Source: Ruania alkalisoli (GTDB lineage: Bacteria; Actinomycetota; Actinomycetes; Actinomycetales; Beutenbergiaceae). From it: a DNA stretch of 64,000 bases. Numbering within the stretch: position 1 is the first letter of the stretch; the number at the start of each line of letters is the position of its first letter. The position numbers and the translations under genes are program-made. The stretch spans positions 2,017,581 through 2,081,580 of the forward strand of contig NZ_CP063169.1 of the NCBI RefSeq assembly GCF_014960965.1. The letters are read 5' to 3'. Positions 34,969 through 43,509 of this stretch are shown here, piece by piece. The notes below the pieces were generated by a model. It was not told the DNA's origin, made no database searches, and saw nothing but the letters and a program-made list of their open reading frames with translations.

Positions 34969-37056
34969 ATGCGTCCCGTGACCGATCTGCAGCGCACCGT
35001 CGCTCCCTTCGAGGTGATCTCCGAGTACTCGCCGGCGGGAGATCAGCCCAGCGCCATCGCCGACCTGACTCAGCGATTGCAGGCGGGGGAGAAGGATGTC
35101 GTCCTCCTCGGCGCGACGGGGACGGGGAAGTCGGCGACGACGGCGTGGCTGATCGAGCAAGTGCAGCGGCCCACGCTGGTGATGGCGCCGAACAAGACCC
35201 TCGCGGCCCAGTTGGCCACCGAGTTCCGCGAACTGCTGCCCAACAACGCCGTCGAGTACTTCGTCTCCTACTACGACTACTACCAGCCCGAGGCCTACGT
35301 CCCGCAGACGGACACCTACATCGAGAAGGATTCCTCGATCAACGATGAGGTCGAGCGACTGCGGCACTCGGCCACCAACAACCTCCTGACGCGCCGCGAT
35401 GTCGTGGTGGTGGCGTCGGTCTCGTGCATCTACGGCCTGGGCACACCGCAGGAGTACGTGGACCGGATGGTGCCGCTGCGGGTGGGGGACCAGGTGGAGC
35501 GCGATGACCTGCTGCGCCAGTTCGTCACGATGCAGTACACGCGCAACGACATGGCCTTCACCCGCGGTACGTTCCGAGTGCGTGGCGACACCATCGAGAT
35601 CATCCCGGTGTACGAGGAGATGGCGGTCCGGATCGAGATGTTCGGTGACGAGATCGAGACCCTGGCCACGCTCCACCCGGTCACCGGCGAGGTCGTACGC
35701 ACCGAGTCCGAGCTCTACCTGTTCCCGGCCACGCACTATGTGGCGGGGCCGGAACGCATGGAGCGGGCGATCACGTCTATCGAAGCCGAGTTGGAGGAGC
35801 GCCTGGCCGAGCTGGAGCGCCAGAACAAGCTGCTGGAAGCTCAACGGCTGCGCATGCGCACCACGTACGACATCGAGATGATGCGCGAGATCGGTTCGTG
35901 CTCAGGCATCGAGAACTACTCCCGCCACATCGACGGCCGCGAGGGCGGGACTGCCCCGAACACTCTGCTGGACTACTTCCCTGAGGACTTCCTCCTCGTG
36001 ATCGACGAGTCGCACGTGACCGTGCCGCAGATCGGTGCCATGTATGAGGGCGACATGTCCCGCAAGCGGACGCTCGTGGATCACGGATTCCGGCTTCCCA
36101 GCGCCATGGACAACCGGCCGCTGCGCTGGGAGGAGTTCCTGGAACGGATCGGGCAGACCGTGTATCTGTCGGCGACACCCGGAAACTACGAGCTCAGCCA
36201 GTCCGACGGGGTCGTCGAGCAGATCATCCGGCCGACCGGGCTGATCGACCCCGAGGTCGTGGTCAAGCCCACCCAGGGCCAGATCGATGATCTACTCGCT
36301 GAGATCACCGAGCGCACCCAGCGTGACGAACGGGTGCTGGTGACCACGCTGACGAAGAAGATGGCTGAGGACCTCACCGACTACCTGCTCGAACGCGGAG
36401 TTCAGGTGCGCTATTTGCACTCCGAGGTCGACACGCTCAGGCGGGTGGAGCTGCTCCGCGAACTGCGGATGGGCAGCTTCGACGTGCTCGTCGGGATCAA
36501 CCTGCTGCGCGAAGGGCTGGACCTGCCCGAGGTCTCGCTCGTCAGCATCCTCGATGCCGACAAGGAGGGCTTCCTACGATCTGGCACCTCCCTCATCCAG
36601 ACGATCGGGCGCGCTGCGCGCAACGTCTCGGGCCAGGTGCACATGTACGCCGACTCGATCACGCCCTCGATGCAGCACGCGATCGAGGAGACCAACCGGC
36701 GCCGGGAGAAGCAACTCGCATACAACGCCGAGATGGGGATCGACCCGACCCCGCTGCGCAAGCGGATCGGTGACATCACCGACATGCTCAGCCGTGAGGA
36801 CATCGACACCAAGGAACTGCTCGAGGGCGGCTACCGGAAGAGCAAGGCGGGTACGAGCCGCTCGGCGGGTGCGGGCGGTTCACGGGAGAAGCTTGCCGGT
36901 GCCGCGGCAAGCGACCTGGCCGACCTCATCCAGCAGCTCAACGACCAGATGCTCGCTGCCGCAGACGAGCTCCAGTTCGAGCTCGCCGCCCGGTTGCGGG
37001 ATGAGATCTCCGACCTGAAGAAGGAGCTGCGGCAGATGACGCAGGCGACCGCCTGA
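34969..37056 (+). CDS. uvrB: Excinuclease ABC subunit B
   Basis: UvrB is the damage-verifying helicase of nucleotide excision repair. It has 695 residues from ATG 34969. Walker A is GATGTGKS (48-55) and the beta-hairpin is in [20 protein letters not shown]. Motif II is LLVIDESHV, motif III YLSATPG, and motif [17 protein letters not shown]. The C-terminal UVR domain (about 640-690), needed to bind UvrC, is present. Between it and the helicase lies a Ser/Gly linker. Length is normal. It is convergent with the sugar kinase gene. Confidence 0.96.
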   Translation: MRPVTDLQRTVAPFEVISEYSPAGDQPSAIADLTQRLQAGEKDVVLLGATGTGKSATTAWLIEQVQRPTLVMAPNKTLAAQLATEFRELLPNNAVEYFVSYYDYYQPEAYVPQTDTYIEKDSSINDEVERLRHSATNNLLTRRDVVVVASVSCIYGLGTPQEYVDRMVPLRVGDQVERDDLLRQFVTMQYTRNDMAFTRGTFRVRGDTIEIIPVYEEMAVRIEMFGDEIETLATLHPVTGEVVRTESELYLFPATHYVAGPERMERAITSIEAELEERLAELERQNKLLEAQRLRMRTTYDIEMMREIGSCSGIENYSRHIDGREGGTAPNTLLDYFPEDFLLVIDESHVTVPQIGAMYEGDMSRKRTLVDHGFRLPSAMDNRPLRWEEFLERIGQTVYLSATPGNYELSQSDGVVEQIIRPTGLIDPEVVVKPTQGQIDDLLAEITERTQRDERVLVTTLTKKMAEDLTDYLLERGVQVRYLHSEVDTLRRVELLRELRMGSFDVLVGINLLREGLDLPEVSLVSILDADKEGFLRSGTSLIQTIGRAARNVSGQVHMYADSITPSMQHAIEETNRRREKQLAYNAEMGIDPTPLRKRIGDITDMLSREDIDTKELLEGGYRKSKAGTSRSAGAGGSREKLAGAAASDLADLIQQLNDQMLAAADELQFELAARLRDEISDLKKELRQMTQATA

Positions 37057-37073
37057 GCGAGTCCGCTGAACCG

Positions 37074-38057
37074 CTACCGGCGGGCTGCGATCGTCTCGGT
37101 CAACCGGTCGAACACTGCTTCGGTGACGGTGATTCCGCCTCGGCGGAGCGCGAGGTTCGCTGCACCGACCAGCCCGTCGGTGGTGAGGATCGGTTCCTGC
37201 TCCGGCAGTTGCGCACCGACGATCTCGGCGACGGTGGGCTGCTGCGTGAGCACGCTTCCGCCGAAGACCACCGGGCCACTGATGTCCGGGGCGAGCATCG
37301 CTGCGAGGGCGGCGCGCAGGGCGAGTGCGGCCTCGTGGACGATGGCGCGAGCGGTGGCGTCGCCTTCACGTGCGGCCTCGAAAGCGATCGGTGCCAGTTG
37401 AGCGAGCTCGACCGGACGCCACGTATAGAGCAGATCGACTGCATGCTGGATGGCACCGGGACGTCCCTCGACCTCCGCCGGTGCGTCCGGATCGAGGTCG
37501 AGCGCCGTCAGCAGCGCATCGGTCAGCGCTGTGGGATCGGCTCGACCATCGAGGGCCGCCAGGCCGTGCCGGACGACCTGGTGGCCGACCCAGAATCCGG
37601 AGCCGGCATCACCGAGGAGCCATCCGAGTCCGTCGGTCACCCGTTCCAGCTCGAAGTTCCGCACCCGGACGGCTACCGCGCCGGTGCCGGCGACGACGGC
37701 GTACCCGTCGGGCTGAGGGGTGGCAGAGAGGAACGCGGCGAGCAGGTCGGGCTCGAGTGTGAGTGAGATCGGGAGGCCGGCCGCGTGCAGCGGGTCGTTG
37801 AGCCAGTCCGCCTCGCGCGCGACGCGACTGCCCGCCATGGCCGCGATACCGTCAGCGAGCAGCGACGGCTCGGCGCCGGCGTTCGCCAGCGCAGCCTGAC
37901 TCGCGGTCAGCACATTCTGTGCGGCGAGCTCCGGCCCTGCACTGATCGGATTGCCGGATCCGGCCCGTCCGGTTCCGAGGCAGGTGCCGTCGGGCAGTAC
38001 GAGTGCAGCACGTGTGGACGTGCCGCCGGCGTCGATGCCGAGATAACAGTTGGTCAC
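37074..38057 (-). CDS. BadF/BadG/BcrA-type N-acetylglucosamine kinase-like ATPase
   Basis: A 327-residue ASKHA-fold kinase from GTG 38057, with GGAGGA upstream. Motifs are the phosphate-1 loop LGIDAGGTSTRAAL, GTGAVAVRV (phosphate-2) and FGGSVL (adenosine). A Gly-rich GWLLGDAGSGFWVG segment matches eukaryotic-type GlcNAc kinases of the BadF family. It probably phosphorylates GlcNAc or another amino sugar imported by the ABC system at 39933-43251. It is transcribed away from the RpiR regulator, which likely controls both directions. Confidence 0.82.
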   Translation of the reverse strand: MTNCYLGIDAGGTSTRAALVLPDGTCLGTGRAGSGNPISAGPELAAQNVLTASQAALANAGAEPSLLADGIAAMAGSRVAREADWLNDPLHAAGLPISLTLEPDLLAAFLSATPQPDGYAVVAGTGAVAVRVRNFELERVTDGLGWLLGDAGSGFWVGHQVVRHGLAALDGRADPTALTDALLTALDLDPDAPAEVEGRPGAIQHAVDLLYTWRPVELAQLAPIAFEAAREGDATARAIVHEAALALRAALAAMLAPDISGPVVFGGSVLTQQPTVAEIVGAQLPEQEPILTTDGLVGAANLALRRGGITVTEAVFDRLTETIAARR

Positions 38058-38073
38058 GATTCCTCCGAGACGC

Positions 38074-38102
38074 TTGACGAACGTCGACACTGAGAATACC
38101 TT
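38074..38102 (+). promoter_or_regulatory. Promoter of the RpiR gene, overlapping a divergent promoter
   Basis: TTGACG (38074-38079) and TACCTT (38097-38102) lie 17 bases apart, about 37 bases before the regulator's start. Its -10 shares two bases with the -10 of the opposite promoter. Confidence 0.5.
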
Positions 38103-38122
38103 TCACGTACTTCGGCGAACAA
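38093..38122 (-). promoter_or_regulatory. Promoter of the sugar-kinase gene, overlapping a divergent promoter
   Basis: On the minus strand TTGTTC (38122-38117) and TATTCT (38098-38093) are 18 bases apart. The transcript would start near 38086 and run into the kinase gene. Confidence 0.5.
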
Positions 38123-38138
38123 GCGAGAGGGATTTTCA

Positions 38139-39041
38139 GTGGCGAGCACGGTGACGGAGGTCGACCGGAACCTCCGGGTGACTGAGCGTATCCACGCCAA
38201 CCGGGCATTGATGTCCGCGGCGATGCGCAAGATCGCCGATGTCGTGCTGGACGACCCGAGCGCGCCGCTGGAGCTGTCGATCACTGAGCTGGCCGACCGC
38301 GCCGGTACCTCGCCCGCGACGGTCACGAGGTTCTGCCGCCAGCTGGGGTACCCGGGCTACGTGCAGTTCCGCGTCGGTGTGGCCACTGACTCGGGCCGCG
38401 GTGATGATTCCGACGCCGAGGGATGGCGGATCGAGATGGGGCGCACGCTCGATCCGGACGACTCCCCGGACGACGTCCTGCGGGCCCTGCTCAACGCCCA
38501 TGTGCGTTCCTTGCGGGCCACCGCGGACGTGCTCGACCTCGACGCGGTCACACAGGTGGCCCTGCGAATCGCCGCAGCCGACCATCTCGACATCTACGGC
38601 ACTGGCGGCAGTTTCGCAATGGCCGACGAGATGCGTACGCGCCTCTACCGGATCGGCGTGAACGCCCACTCCTGGGGTGACGTTCACGCCGGCTTGGCGA
38701 GCGCCTCCATCCAAGGCCCCCAGACCACCGCCATCGGAATCTCCAACAGTGGCCGCACGCGCGAGACCATCGACATGCTCGCCCGCGCCCAGCGATCCGG
38801 GGCATTCACGGTCGCCATCACGAGCTTTCCTTCCTCGCCGCTCGCGCAGCTCGCTGATCTCAGCCTGCTCGCCTCGGTCCCGGAGCAGTACCTGCATCCG
38901 GCCGACCTTTCCGCCAAGCACTCACAGCTGTTCGTGCTCGACGTCCTCTACCTGATCGTCGCGCAGCAGGACTACAGCGGTGCTGCCGCCAAGATTGCCG
39001 CATCCGCCGACGCGGTGGCGGCTCGACGTCGTCCGGACTGA
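38139..39041 (+). CDS. MurR/RpiR family transcriptional regulator
   Basis: A 300-residue regulator from GTG 38139, with GAGAGGG upstream. Residues 20-95 form the RpiR helix-turn-helix domain (LSITELADRAGTSPATVTRFCRQLGYPGY). Residues 135-270 form a SIS sugar-phosphate-binding domain (DIYGTGGSFAMADEM, AIGISNSGRTRETIDML). Such proteins sense a phosphosugar, often GlcNAc-6-P or MurNAc-6-P. It sits between the divergent kinase gene and the SIS-ABC operon and is likely to control both, through the overlapping promoters at 38074-38122. Confidence 0.9.
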   Translation: MASTVTEVDRNLRVTERIHANRALMSAAMRKIADVVLDDPSAPLELSITELADRAGTSPATVTRFCRQLGYPGYVQFRVGVATDSGRGDDSDAEGWRIEMGRTLDPDDSPDDVLRALLNAHVRSLRATADVLDLDAVTQVALRIAAADHLDIYGTGGSFAMADEMRTRLYRIGVNAHSWGDVHAGLASASIQGPQTTAIGISNSGRTRETIDMLARAQRSGAFTVAITSFPSSPLAQLADLSLLASVPEQYLHPADLSAKHSQLFVLDVLYLIVAQQDYSGAAAKIAASADAVAARRRPD

Positions 39042-39089
39042 CCCGGTCGTGATGTCTCGCCCTTCACCCGAAAGAACGAGAGGAACCCG

Positions 39090-39845
39090 ATGATCTCTAC
39101 CGTTGCCGACTTCCACCGCGAGGTGGCTGGTCGACTGGACACGCTCGCGCAGCGGGCAGCCGACGGGACGTTCGACCCAGCGGTCGATCTGCTCGTGAAC
39201 GCTCTCGAAGCTGGTGGCGTCATTCAGGCGTTCGGTACCGGCCACTCCGAGGCTTTCGCGATGGAGATCGCCGGACGGGCCGGTGGGCTGATCCCCACCA
39301 CTCGCATCGCGCTGCGCGATGTCGTCCTGCACGGCGAGCGTTCGGTAGCCGACCTCGAGGGCGCGACGATGGAGCGTGACCCGGACATCGTTGCGGAGCT
39401 GCTGGCGGCCTCGCCGCTGCACCCGGAGGACGTGTTCGTGATTGCCTCCAACTCGGGCGTCAACGGATCCATCGTCGGACTCGCCCTGGCGGTGAAGGAG
39501 CGTGGCCACAAGGTCATCGCGGTCACGAGTATGGAACACACGATGGCGGTGCCGCCCAAGCACCCGAGCGGTCAGCGCCTCGCGGACGTGGCTGACGTGG
39601 TCCTCGACAATCTCGCGCCGTTTGGTGACGCGACGCTCACCCTCGGTGAGAAGTACGGTGCCGGCGCCGTCTCGTCGCTGACCGCCGCGTTCATCGCCCA
39701 GGCACTCACGCTCGGTGTGACCGAGCGCATGCTTGCCGCGGGATCCGTCCCGCCGCTGTACATCTCAGCCAACTCACCAGGAGGTGACGAGCACAACCAT
39801 GCACTCGAAGAGCGTTACCGCGGCCGGATCCGGCGATCCGGCTGA
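39090..39845 (+). CDS. SIS domain protein (UPF0309-like sugar-phosphate isomerase)
   Basis: A 251-residue protein with a SIS fold. The ligand motif FGTGHSEAFAMEIAGRAGG (about residues 48-66) and IASNSGVNGSIVG match UPF0309 proteins. It is neither a MurQ etherase (it lacks the MurQ signature) nor a NagB or NagA enzyme. Possible roles are isomerisation or binding of an amino-sugar phosphate. It follows rpiR by 48 bases, probably in one transcript, and precedes the sugar-binding protein by 87 bases. The first of those bases can form an imperfect hairpin. Confidence 0.78.
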   Translation: MISTVADFHREVAGRLDTLAQRAADGTFDPAVDLLVNALEAGGVIQAFGTGHSEAFAMEIAGRAGGLIPTTRIALRDVVLHGERSVADLEGATMERDPDIVAELLAASPLHPEDVFVIASNSGVNGSIVGLALAVKERGHKVIAVTSMEHTMAVPPKHPSGQRLADVADVVLDNLAPFGDATLTLGEKYGAGAVSSLTAAFIAQALTLGVTERMLAAGSVPPLYISANSPGGDEHNHALEERYRGRIRRSG

Positions 39846-39932
39846 GCGGGCCGCACGCGGGATGCGCGTGGCCGCTCGTCCTGTTATCACTGCACCATCC
39901 AGTACCCCCACCACAGAAAGGTCGACGACGAC

Positions 39933-41360
39933 ATGAATGCCAAGCTCACCACCACCCCCGACCGCCGGACCGTACTCCGCGGTGGAATCATCACCGCGGC
40001 CAGCCTGCCCCTCGGTGTCACCCTTGCCTCCTGCGCCACCGGAGGTGGCGGCGACGAAGAGACCACTGACGGCGGCGAGGAGCCGGGCGGCGAGACTTCG
40101 GCCGACAACCCCTTCGGCATGGCCGAGAACACCACCGTCGACGCCGTCATCTTTGATGGTGGCTACGGCGTCGACTACGTCGAGTTCGCCGCTGACATCC
40201 TCGCCGAGACCCACGAGGGATCCTCGGTCGAGGTGTCCCCGTCCACCCAGATCGCCACCGAGCTGCAGCCGCGGTTCGTGGGCGGCAACCCGCCCGACCT
40301 CGTGGACAACTCCGGAGCCGGCTCGATCGGCTTCAACGCGATCCTCGACCAGCTCGAGGACCTCAACGATGTGATCGATGCCCCCAACCTCGAGGGCACC
40401 ACGATCCGCGACACGCTGTACGACGGTGTGCTGGCCCCGAGCACCTACGGGGACAAGCTCGCCGCCATCAACTACGTCCTGACGGTCTATGGCGTGTGGT
40501 ACTCATCCAGCCTGTTCGAGGAGAACGGCTGGACCCCGCCCACCACGTGGGACGAGGCCCTGGAACTCGGAGCCGCGGCGAAGGAGCAGGACCTGTACCT
40601 GTTCGGCTGGGGCACCGAGGCTGCCACCTACTACCAGACGCTGGCGATCGAGTCCGCGATCAAGGAAGGGGGCGACGAGGTCCGGCTGGCGCTGGAGAAC
40701 CTGGAGGCCGACTGCTGGTCGCAGGACGCGATCCAGGGCGTCTTCGCAGCGATGAAGGAGGCCGTCGACGCCGGCTACTTCAAGCCCGGCGGCTCCGGCA
40801 CCCAGTTCACGGCTGCTCAGGCGCAGTGGTCCAACACGCAGGAGTTCCTGCTCTACCCCTCGGGATCCTGGATCGAGAACGAGATGCGTGACCAGACCAC
40901 CGAGGGCTTCGAGATGAAGGGCATCTCCTCGATGAGCCTGACCTCGAGCCCGGCGCTGGGGGCGGACGCGCTGCACTCCACGGCGGGTGAGCCGTTCATC
41001 GTTCCCTCCGACGGCAACACCGCCGCGGGCAAGGAGCTGCTGAGGATCATGCTCTCGAAGGAGTCGGCCGAGAACTTCGCCGCGACGAAGCTCGCTCCCA
41101 CCATCGTGCGCGACACGGTGCCGGCTGACGGGTTCGGCTCCACGGCCCTGGTCTCCCAGACCGACCTGCTCTCGGCAGCCGGGGAGAGCATCTTCACCTT
41201 CAACTTCGTCAACACCTACGGAATGAACCCCGAGCAGCTGCCGATCTGGAACTCCTTCCTTGACGGCAGCAAGTCGGTGGCCGACCTCACGAGCGAGCTC
41301 CAGGCGATCACCGATCGGATCCGGGAGGATGACACGATCGACAAGGTCGAGGTCTCATGA
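39933..41360 (+). CDS. Sugar ABC transporter substrate-binding lipoprotein, NgcE-like
   Basis: A 475-residue solute-binding protein. Its N-terminus has a twin-arginine pair (Arg11-Arg12 in DRRTVLRGG), a hydrophobic stretch and the lipobox LASC (Cys34), indicating Tat export and lipid anchoring. A Gly/Asp/Glu-rich linker then leads to a cluster B sugar-binding fold (PPDLVDNSG, STYGDKLAAINYVLTVYGVWY, QEFLLYPSGSWIENEM). The architecture and flanking genes resemble NgcE, the GlcNAc/diacetylchitobiose binder of Streptomyces. That assignment is a resemblance, not a proof. Coupled to the first permease by ATGA. Confidence 0.85.
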   Translation: MNAKLTTTPDRRTVLRGGIITAASLPLGVTLASCATGGGGDEETTDGGEEPGGETSADNPFGMAENTTVDAVIFDGGYGVDYVEFAADILAETHEGSSVEVSPSTQIATELQPRFVGGNPPDLVDNSGAGSIGFNAILDQLEDLNDVIDAPNLEGTTIRDTLYDGVLAPSTYGDKLAAINYVLTVYGVWYSSSLFEENGWTPPTTWDEALELGAAAKEQDLYLFGWGTEAATYYQTLAIESAIKEGGDEVRLALENLEADCWSQDAIQGVFAAMKEAVDAGYFKPGGSGTQFTAAQAQWSNTQEFLLYPSGSWIENEMRDQTTEGFEMKGISSMSLTSSPALGADALHSTAGEPFIVPSDGNTAAGKELLRIMLSKESAENFAATKLAPTIVRDTVPADGFGSTALVSQTDLLSAAGESIFTFNFVNTYGMNPEQLPIWNSFLDGSKSVADLTSELQAITDRIREDDTIDKVEVS

Positions 41361-42379
41361 CCCTCTCCGGCTCGGTCATCGACGGGCAGCCGCCGAACCA
41401 GACCACTCCTACGGGGCCCGTTCCCGGGCCCCGTAGGGGGCGGCGCCGGAAGTGGACGCTGGACCGGATCACCTTCTTCATCGTCTTCCTCGGGCTGCCG
41501 CTCGCCCTGTTCCTGATCTTCGTCATCAACCCGTTCATCCAGGCCGGGTACTACTCGCTGACGAACTGGTCGGGGTTCTCCCCGGAGCAGGAATTCGTCG
41601 GGCTGCAGAACTTCATCACCCTCGCCCAGGACCCACGGTTCACCAACGCGGTGGGCAACAGCGTGGTGCTGGGGCTGGTGGTGCCGTTCGTCACGCTGAC
41701 GATCGCGCTCATCTTCGCGATCCTGATCACGATCGGTGGCGCTGGCCGCGGGCAGATCCGTGGCGTCAAGGGTGCCGGGTTCTACCGGGTGGTCTCGCTC
41801 TTCCCGTACGTCATCCCCGGGATCGCGATCGGCCTGATCTGGCGGTTGATCCTGGACCCGAGCAGTGGTCTGGTCAACGGTGTGCTGACCGGTCTGGGAC
41901 TCGACCAGTTCGAGTCCTTCGCCTGGCTCGGCAACGTGACCACCGCGATGCCTGCCTCGATCTTCGTGATCGTGTGGGGCTTTGTCGGCTTCTACATGCT
42001 GCTGTTCATTGCCGCAATCAAGGGCATCCCCGCCGAGACCTACGAGGCTGCCCGTCTGGACGGTGCTGGGCGAGCTCGGATGAGCTGGTCGATCACGTTG
42101 CCGCTCATCCGCGACAACGTGCAGACCGCCTACATCTACATCGGCATCATGGCGCTCGATGCCTATGTCTACATGCAGGCTCTCAACCCCCAGGGTGGGC
42201 CAGACAGCTCCACCCTGGTCATGTCGCAGCAGCTGTTCCGCACGGCGTTCACCGAGAGCAAGTTCGGCTATGCCAGCGCCATGGGTGTGGTGATCGCACT
42301 GGTCACACTGGTGTTCGCCGCCTTGGTGTTCACGGTGAACCGTCTGACCGGCGGCAAGGACGATGGAGGTGCCTCATGA
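41357..42379 (+). CDS. Sugar ABC transporter permease, NgcF-like
   Basis: A 340-residue membrane protein with six helices. The N-terminal arm is Pro/Gly/Arg-rich (PTGPVPGPRRGRRR). The inner-membrane EAA loop is EAARLDGAGRARMSWSITLP, the docking site for the ATPase. The gene's start overlaps the binding-protein stop, and its own end overlaps the next permease. A 13-bp stem hairpin sits inside its first 80 bases (41408-41437). Confidence 0.9.
   Translation: MTLSGSVIDGQPPNQTTPTGPVPGPRRGRRRKWTLDRITFFIVFLGLPLALFLIFVINPFIQAGYYSLTNWSGFSPEQEFVGLQNFITLAQDPRFTNAVGNSVVLGLVVPFVTLTIALIFAILITIGGAGRGQIRGVKGAGFYRVVSLFPYVIPGIAIGLIWRLILDPSSGLVNGVLTGLGLDQFESFAWLGNVTTAMPASIFVIVWGFVGFYMLLFIAAIKGIPAETYEAARLDGAGRARMSWSITLPLIRDNVQTAYIYIGIMALDAYVYMQALNPQGGPDSSTLVMSQQLFRTAFTESKFGYASAMGVVIALVTLVFAALVFTVNRLTGGKDDGGAS
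41408..41437 (+). repeat. Strong hairpin inside the start of the permease gene
   Basis: CCTACGGGGCCCG and CGGGCCCCGTAGG form a perfect 13-bp stem with a TTCC loop, 51 bases after the permease ATG. It extends to 15 bp if one G-U pair and one C-G pair are counted. It could act as a partial transcription terminator or 3' stability element, raising binding-protein mRNA over permease mRNA. Confidence 0.6.
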
Positions 42380-43251
42380 GTACCGCTACGACGCAGCGGA
42401 CAGTCCGCAAGACCGTACCGGCGAAGGGCGATCGTCCTGTCGCAGTCGTCTCGCATGGCGCCCTGGTGTTCTGGTGCGTGCTGGTGATCGCACCGATGCT
42501 GTGGACGTTGCTCAGCTCGTTCAAGACCTCGAGCGAGATCTTCGCCTCGCCGTTCGGGCTTCCGGCCGAGTGGAGCTTCACGAACTACGCCAACGCCTGG
42601 GTGGATTCGGGGTTGGGCGACGCGTTCATCAACACGATCATCGTCGTCGGCACTGCCTTGGTGCTGGTGATGCTGCTCGGGTCGATGTGCGCCTACATAC
42701 TGGGACGGTTCGAGTTCTTCGGGCGCCGGGCGATCTACTACCTGATGCTCGCAGGGCTGACCTTCCCGGTCTTCCTCGCGATCGTGCCGCTGTTCTTCGT
42801 GCTGCAGAACCTCGGCCTCCTCGGGACGCTTCCGGGGCTGATCGTCACCTACGTCTCCTTCGCCCTTCCGTTCACCGTCTTCTTTCTCTACTCATTCTTC
42901 CGCGGCCTGCCGGGGGAGATCAGTGAAGCGGCGGCGATCGACGGAGCGGGGGAGTGGCGCACCTTCTTCCAGGTGATGCTGCCGATGGCCCGTCCGGGCA
43001 TGGCCTCGGTCGCGATCTTCAATTTCCTCGGACTGTGGAACCAGTTCCTGCTTCCGGTGGCGCTGAACACTGACCGCGACAACTGGGTCCTGGCCCAGGT
43101 GCTGGCCAGCTTCATCTCCTCGGCAGGTTACGCCGTCGACTTCGGAGCGATGTTCGCTGCGGCCGTCGTGACGATCGTGCCGGTGCTGATCGCCTACATC
43201 GTCTTCCAGCGTCAGCTGCAAGGCTCGGTCAGTCAGGGCACGATGAAGTAG
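42376..43251 (+). CDS. Sugar ABC transporter permease, NgcG-like
   Basis: A 291-residue permease from ATG 42376, which overlaps the previous stop. Six helices are predicted, and the EAA loop reads EAAAIDGAGEWRTFFQVMLPMARP. No ATP-binding subunit follows, so this importer likely uses a shared multiple-sugar ATPase encoded elsewhere (as MsiK does in Streptomyces). The operon seems to end here, since a hairpin and a riboswitch follow. Confidence 0.92.
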   Translation: MSTATTQRTVRKTVPAKGDRPVAVVSHGALVFWCVLVIAPMLWTLLSSFKTSSEIFASPFGLPAEWSFTNYANAWVDSGLGDAFINTIIVVGTALVLVMLLGSMCAYILGRFEFFGRRAIYYLMLAGLTFPVFLAIVPLFFVLQNLGLLGTLPGLIVTYVSFALPFTVFFLYSFFRGLPGEISEAAAIDGAGEWRTFFQVMLPMARPGMASVAIFNFLGLWNQFLLPVALNTDRDNWVLAQVLASFISSAGYAVDFGAMFAAAVVTIVPVLIAYIVFQRQLQGSVSQGTMK

Positions 43252-43330
43252 GCCTCTGAGGTGCCGGGCCCGCCGTCCGACCGCGCGACAATGCGCGGAG
43301 GGCGGCGGAATGGCACTCCGCGAGGATCGA

Positions 43331-43367
43331 CATGTGGCCGGGTGCGCTCTCTGTACCCGGCCACATG
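43331..43367 (+). terminator. Perfect 13-bp hairpin after the sugar ABC operon
   Basis: CATGTGGCCGGGT pairs with ACCCGGCCACATG across an 11-base loop, 80 bases after the permease stop. It probably ends the ABC transcript and insulates the riboswitch. TACCCT at 43372-43377 right after it may be the -10 element of terC. Confidence 0.6.
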
Positions 43368-43381
43368 CTGCTACCCTTTGT

Positions 43382-43503
43382 CGAAGGAGGGGAGTACCCC
43401 TTAAGCGGTGACGTCGTCAGTACAGGCGAGCCAGTTCGTCTCGGCGTCATCGGCCCACCAGCGGTGGGGGAGACCTCCGGTGCACACCCAACTCACCGGA
43501 GGT
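43382..43503 (+). promoter_or_regulatory. yybP-ykoY Mn2+ riboswitch with Shine-Dalgarno switch
   Basis: Conserved elements GGGGAGTA near the 5' end (43390-43397) and GGGGGAGACC (43466-43475) match the L1 and L3 regions of the yybP-ykoY class. A stem CGGTGACG/CGTCATCG (43406-43413 with 43445-43452) and a hairpin CCCACC-agc-GGTGGG (43454-43468) fill the middle. GGAGG at 43386-43390 can pair with CCTCC at 43474-43478 (aptamer closing stem). The same CCTCC can pair instead, in a 10-bp stem, with the ribosome site GGAGG at 43498-43502. Binding of Mn2+ would free the ribosome site and turn on terC. Confidence 0.8.
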
Positions 43504-43509
43504 TTTCGT

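Noticed and set aside
34900-34969. A LexA box upstream of uvrB
   Set aside because: No sequence close to TCGAAC-N4-GTTCGA is present.
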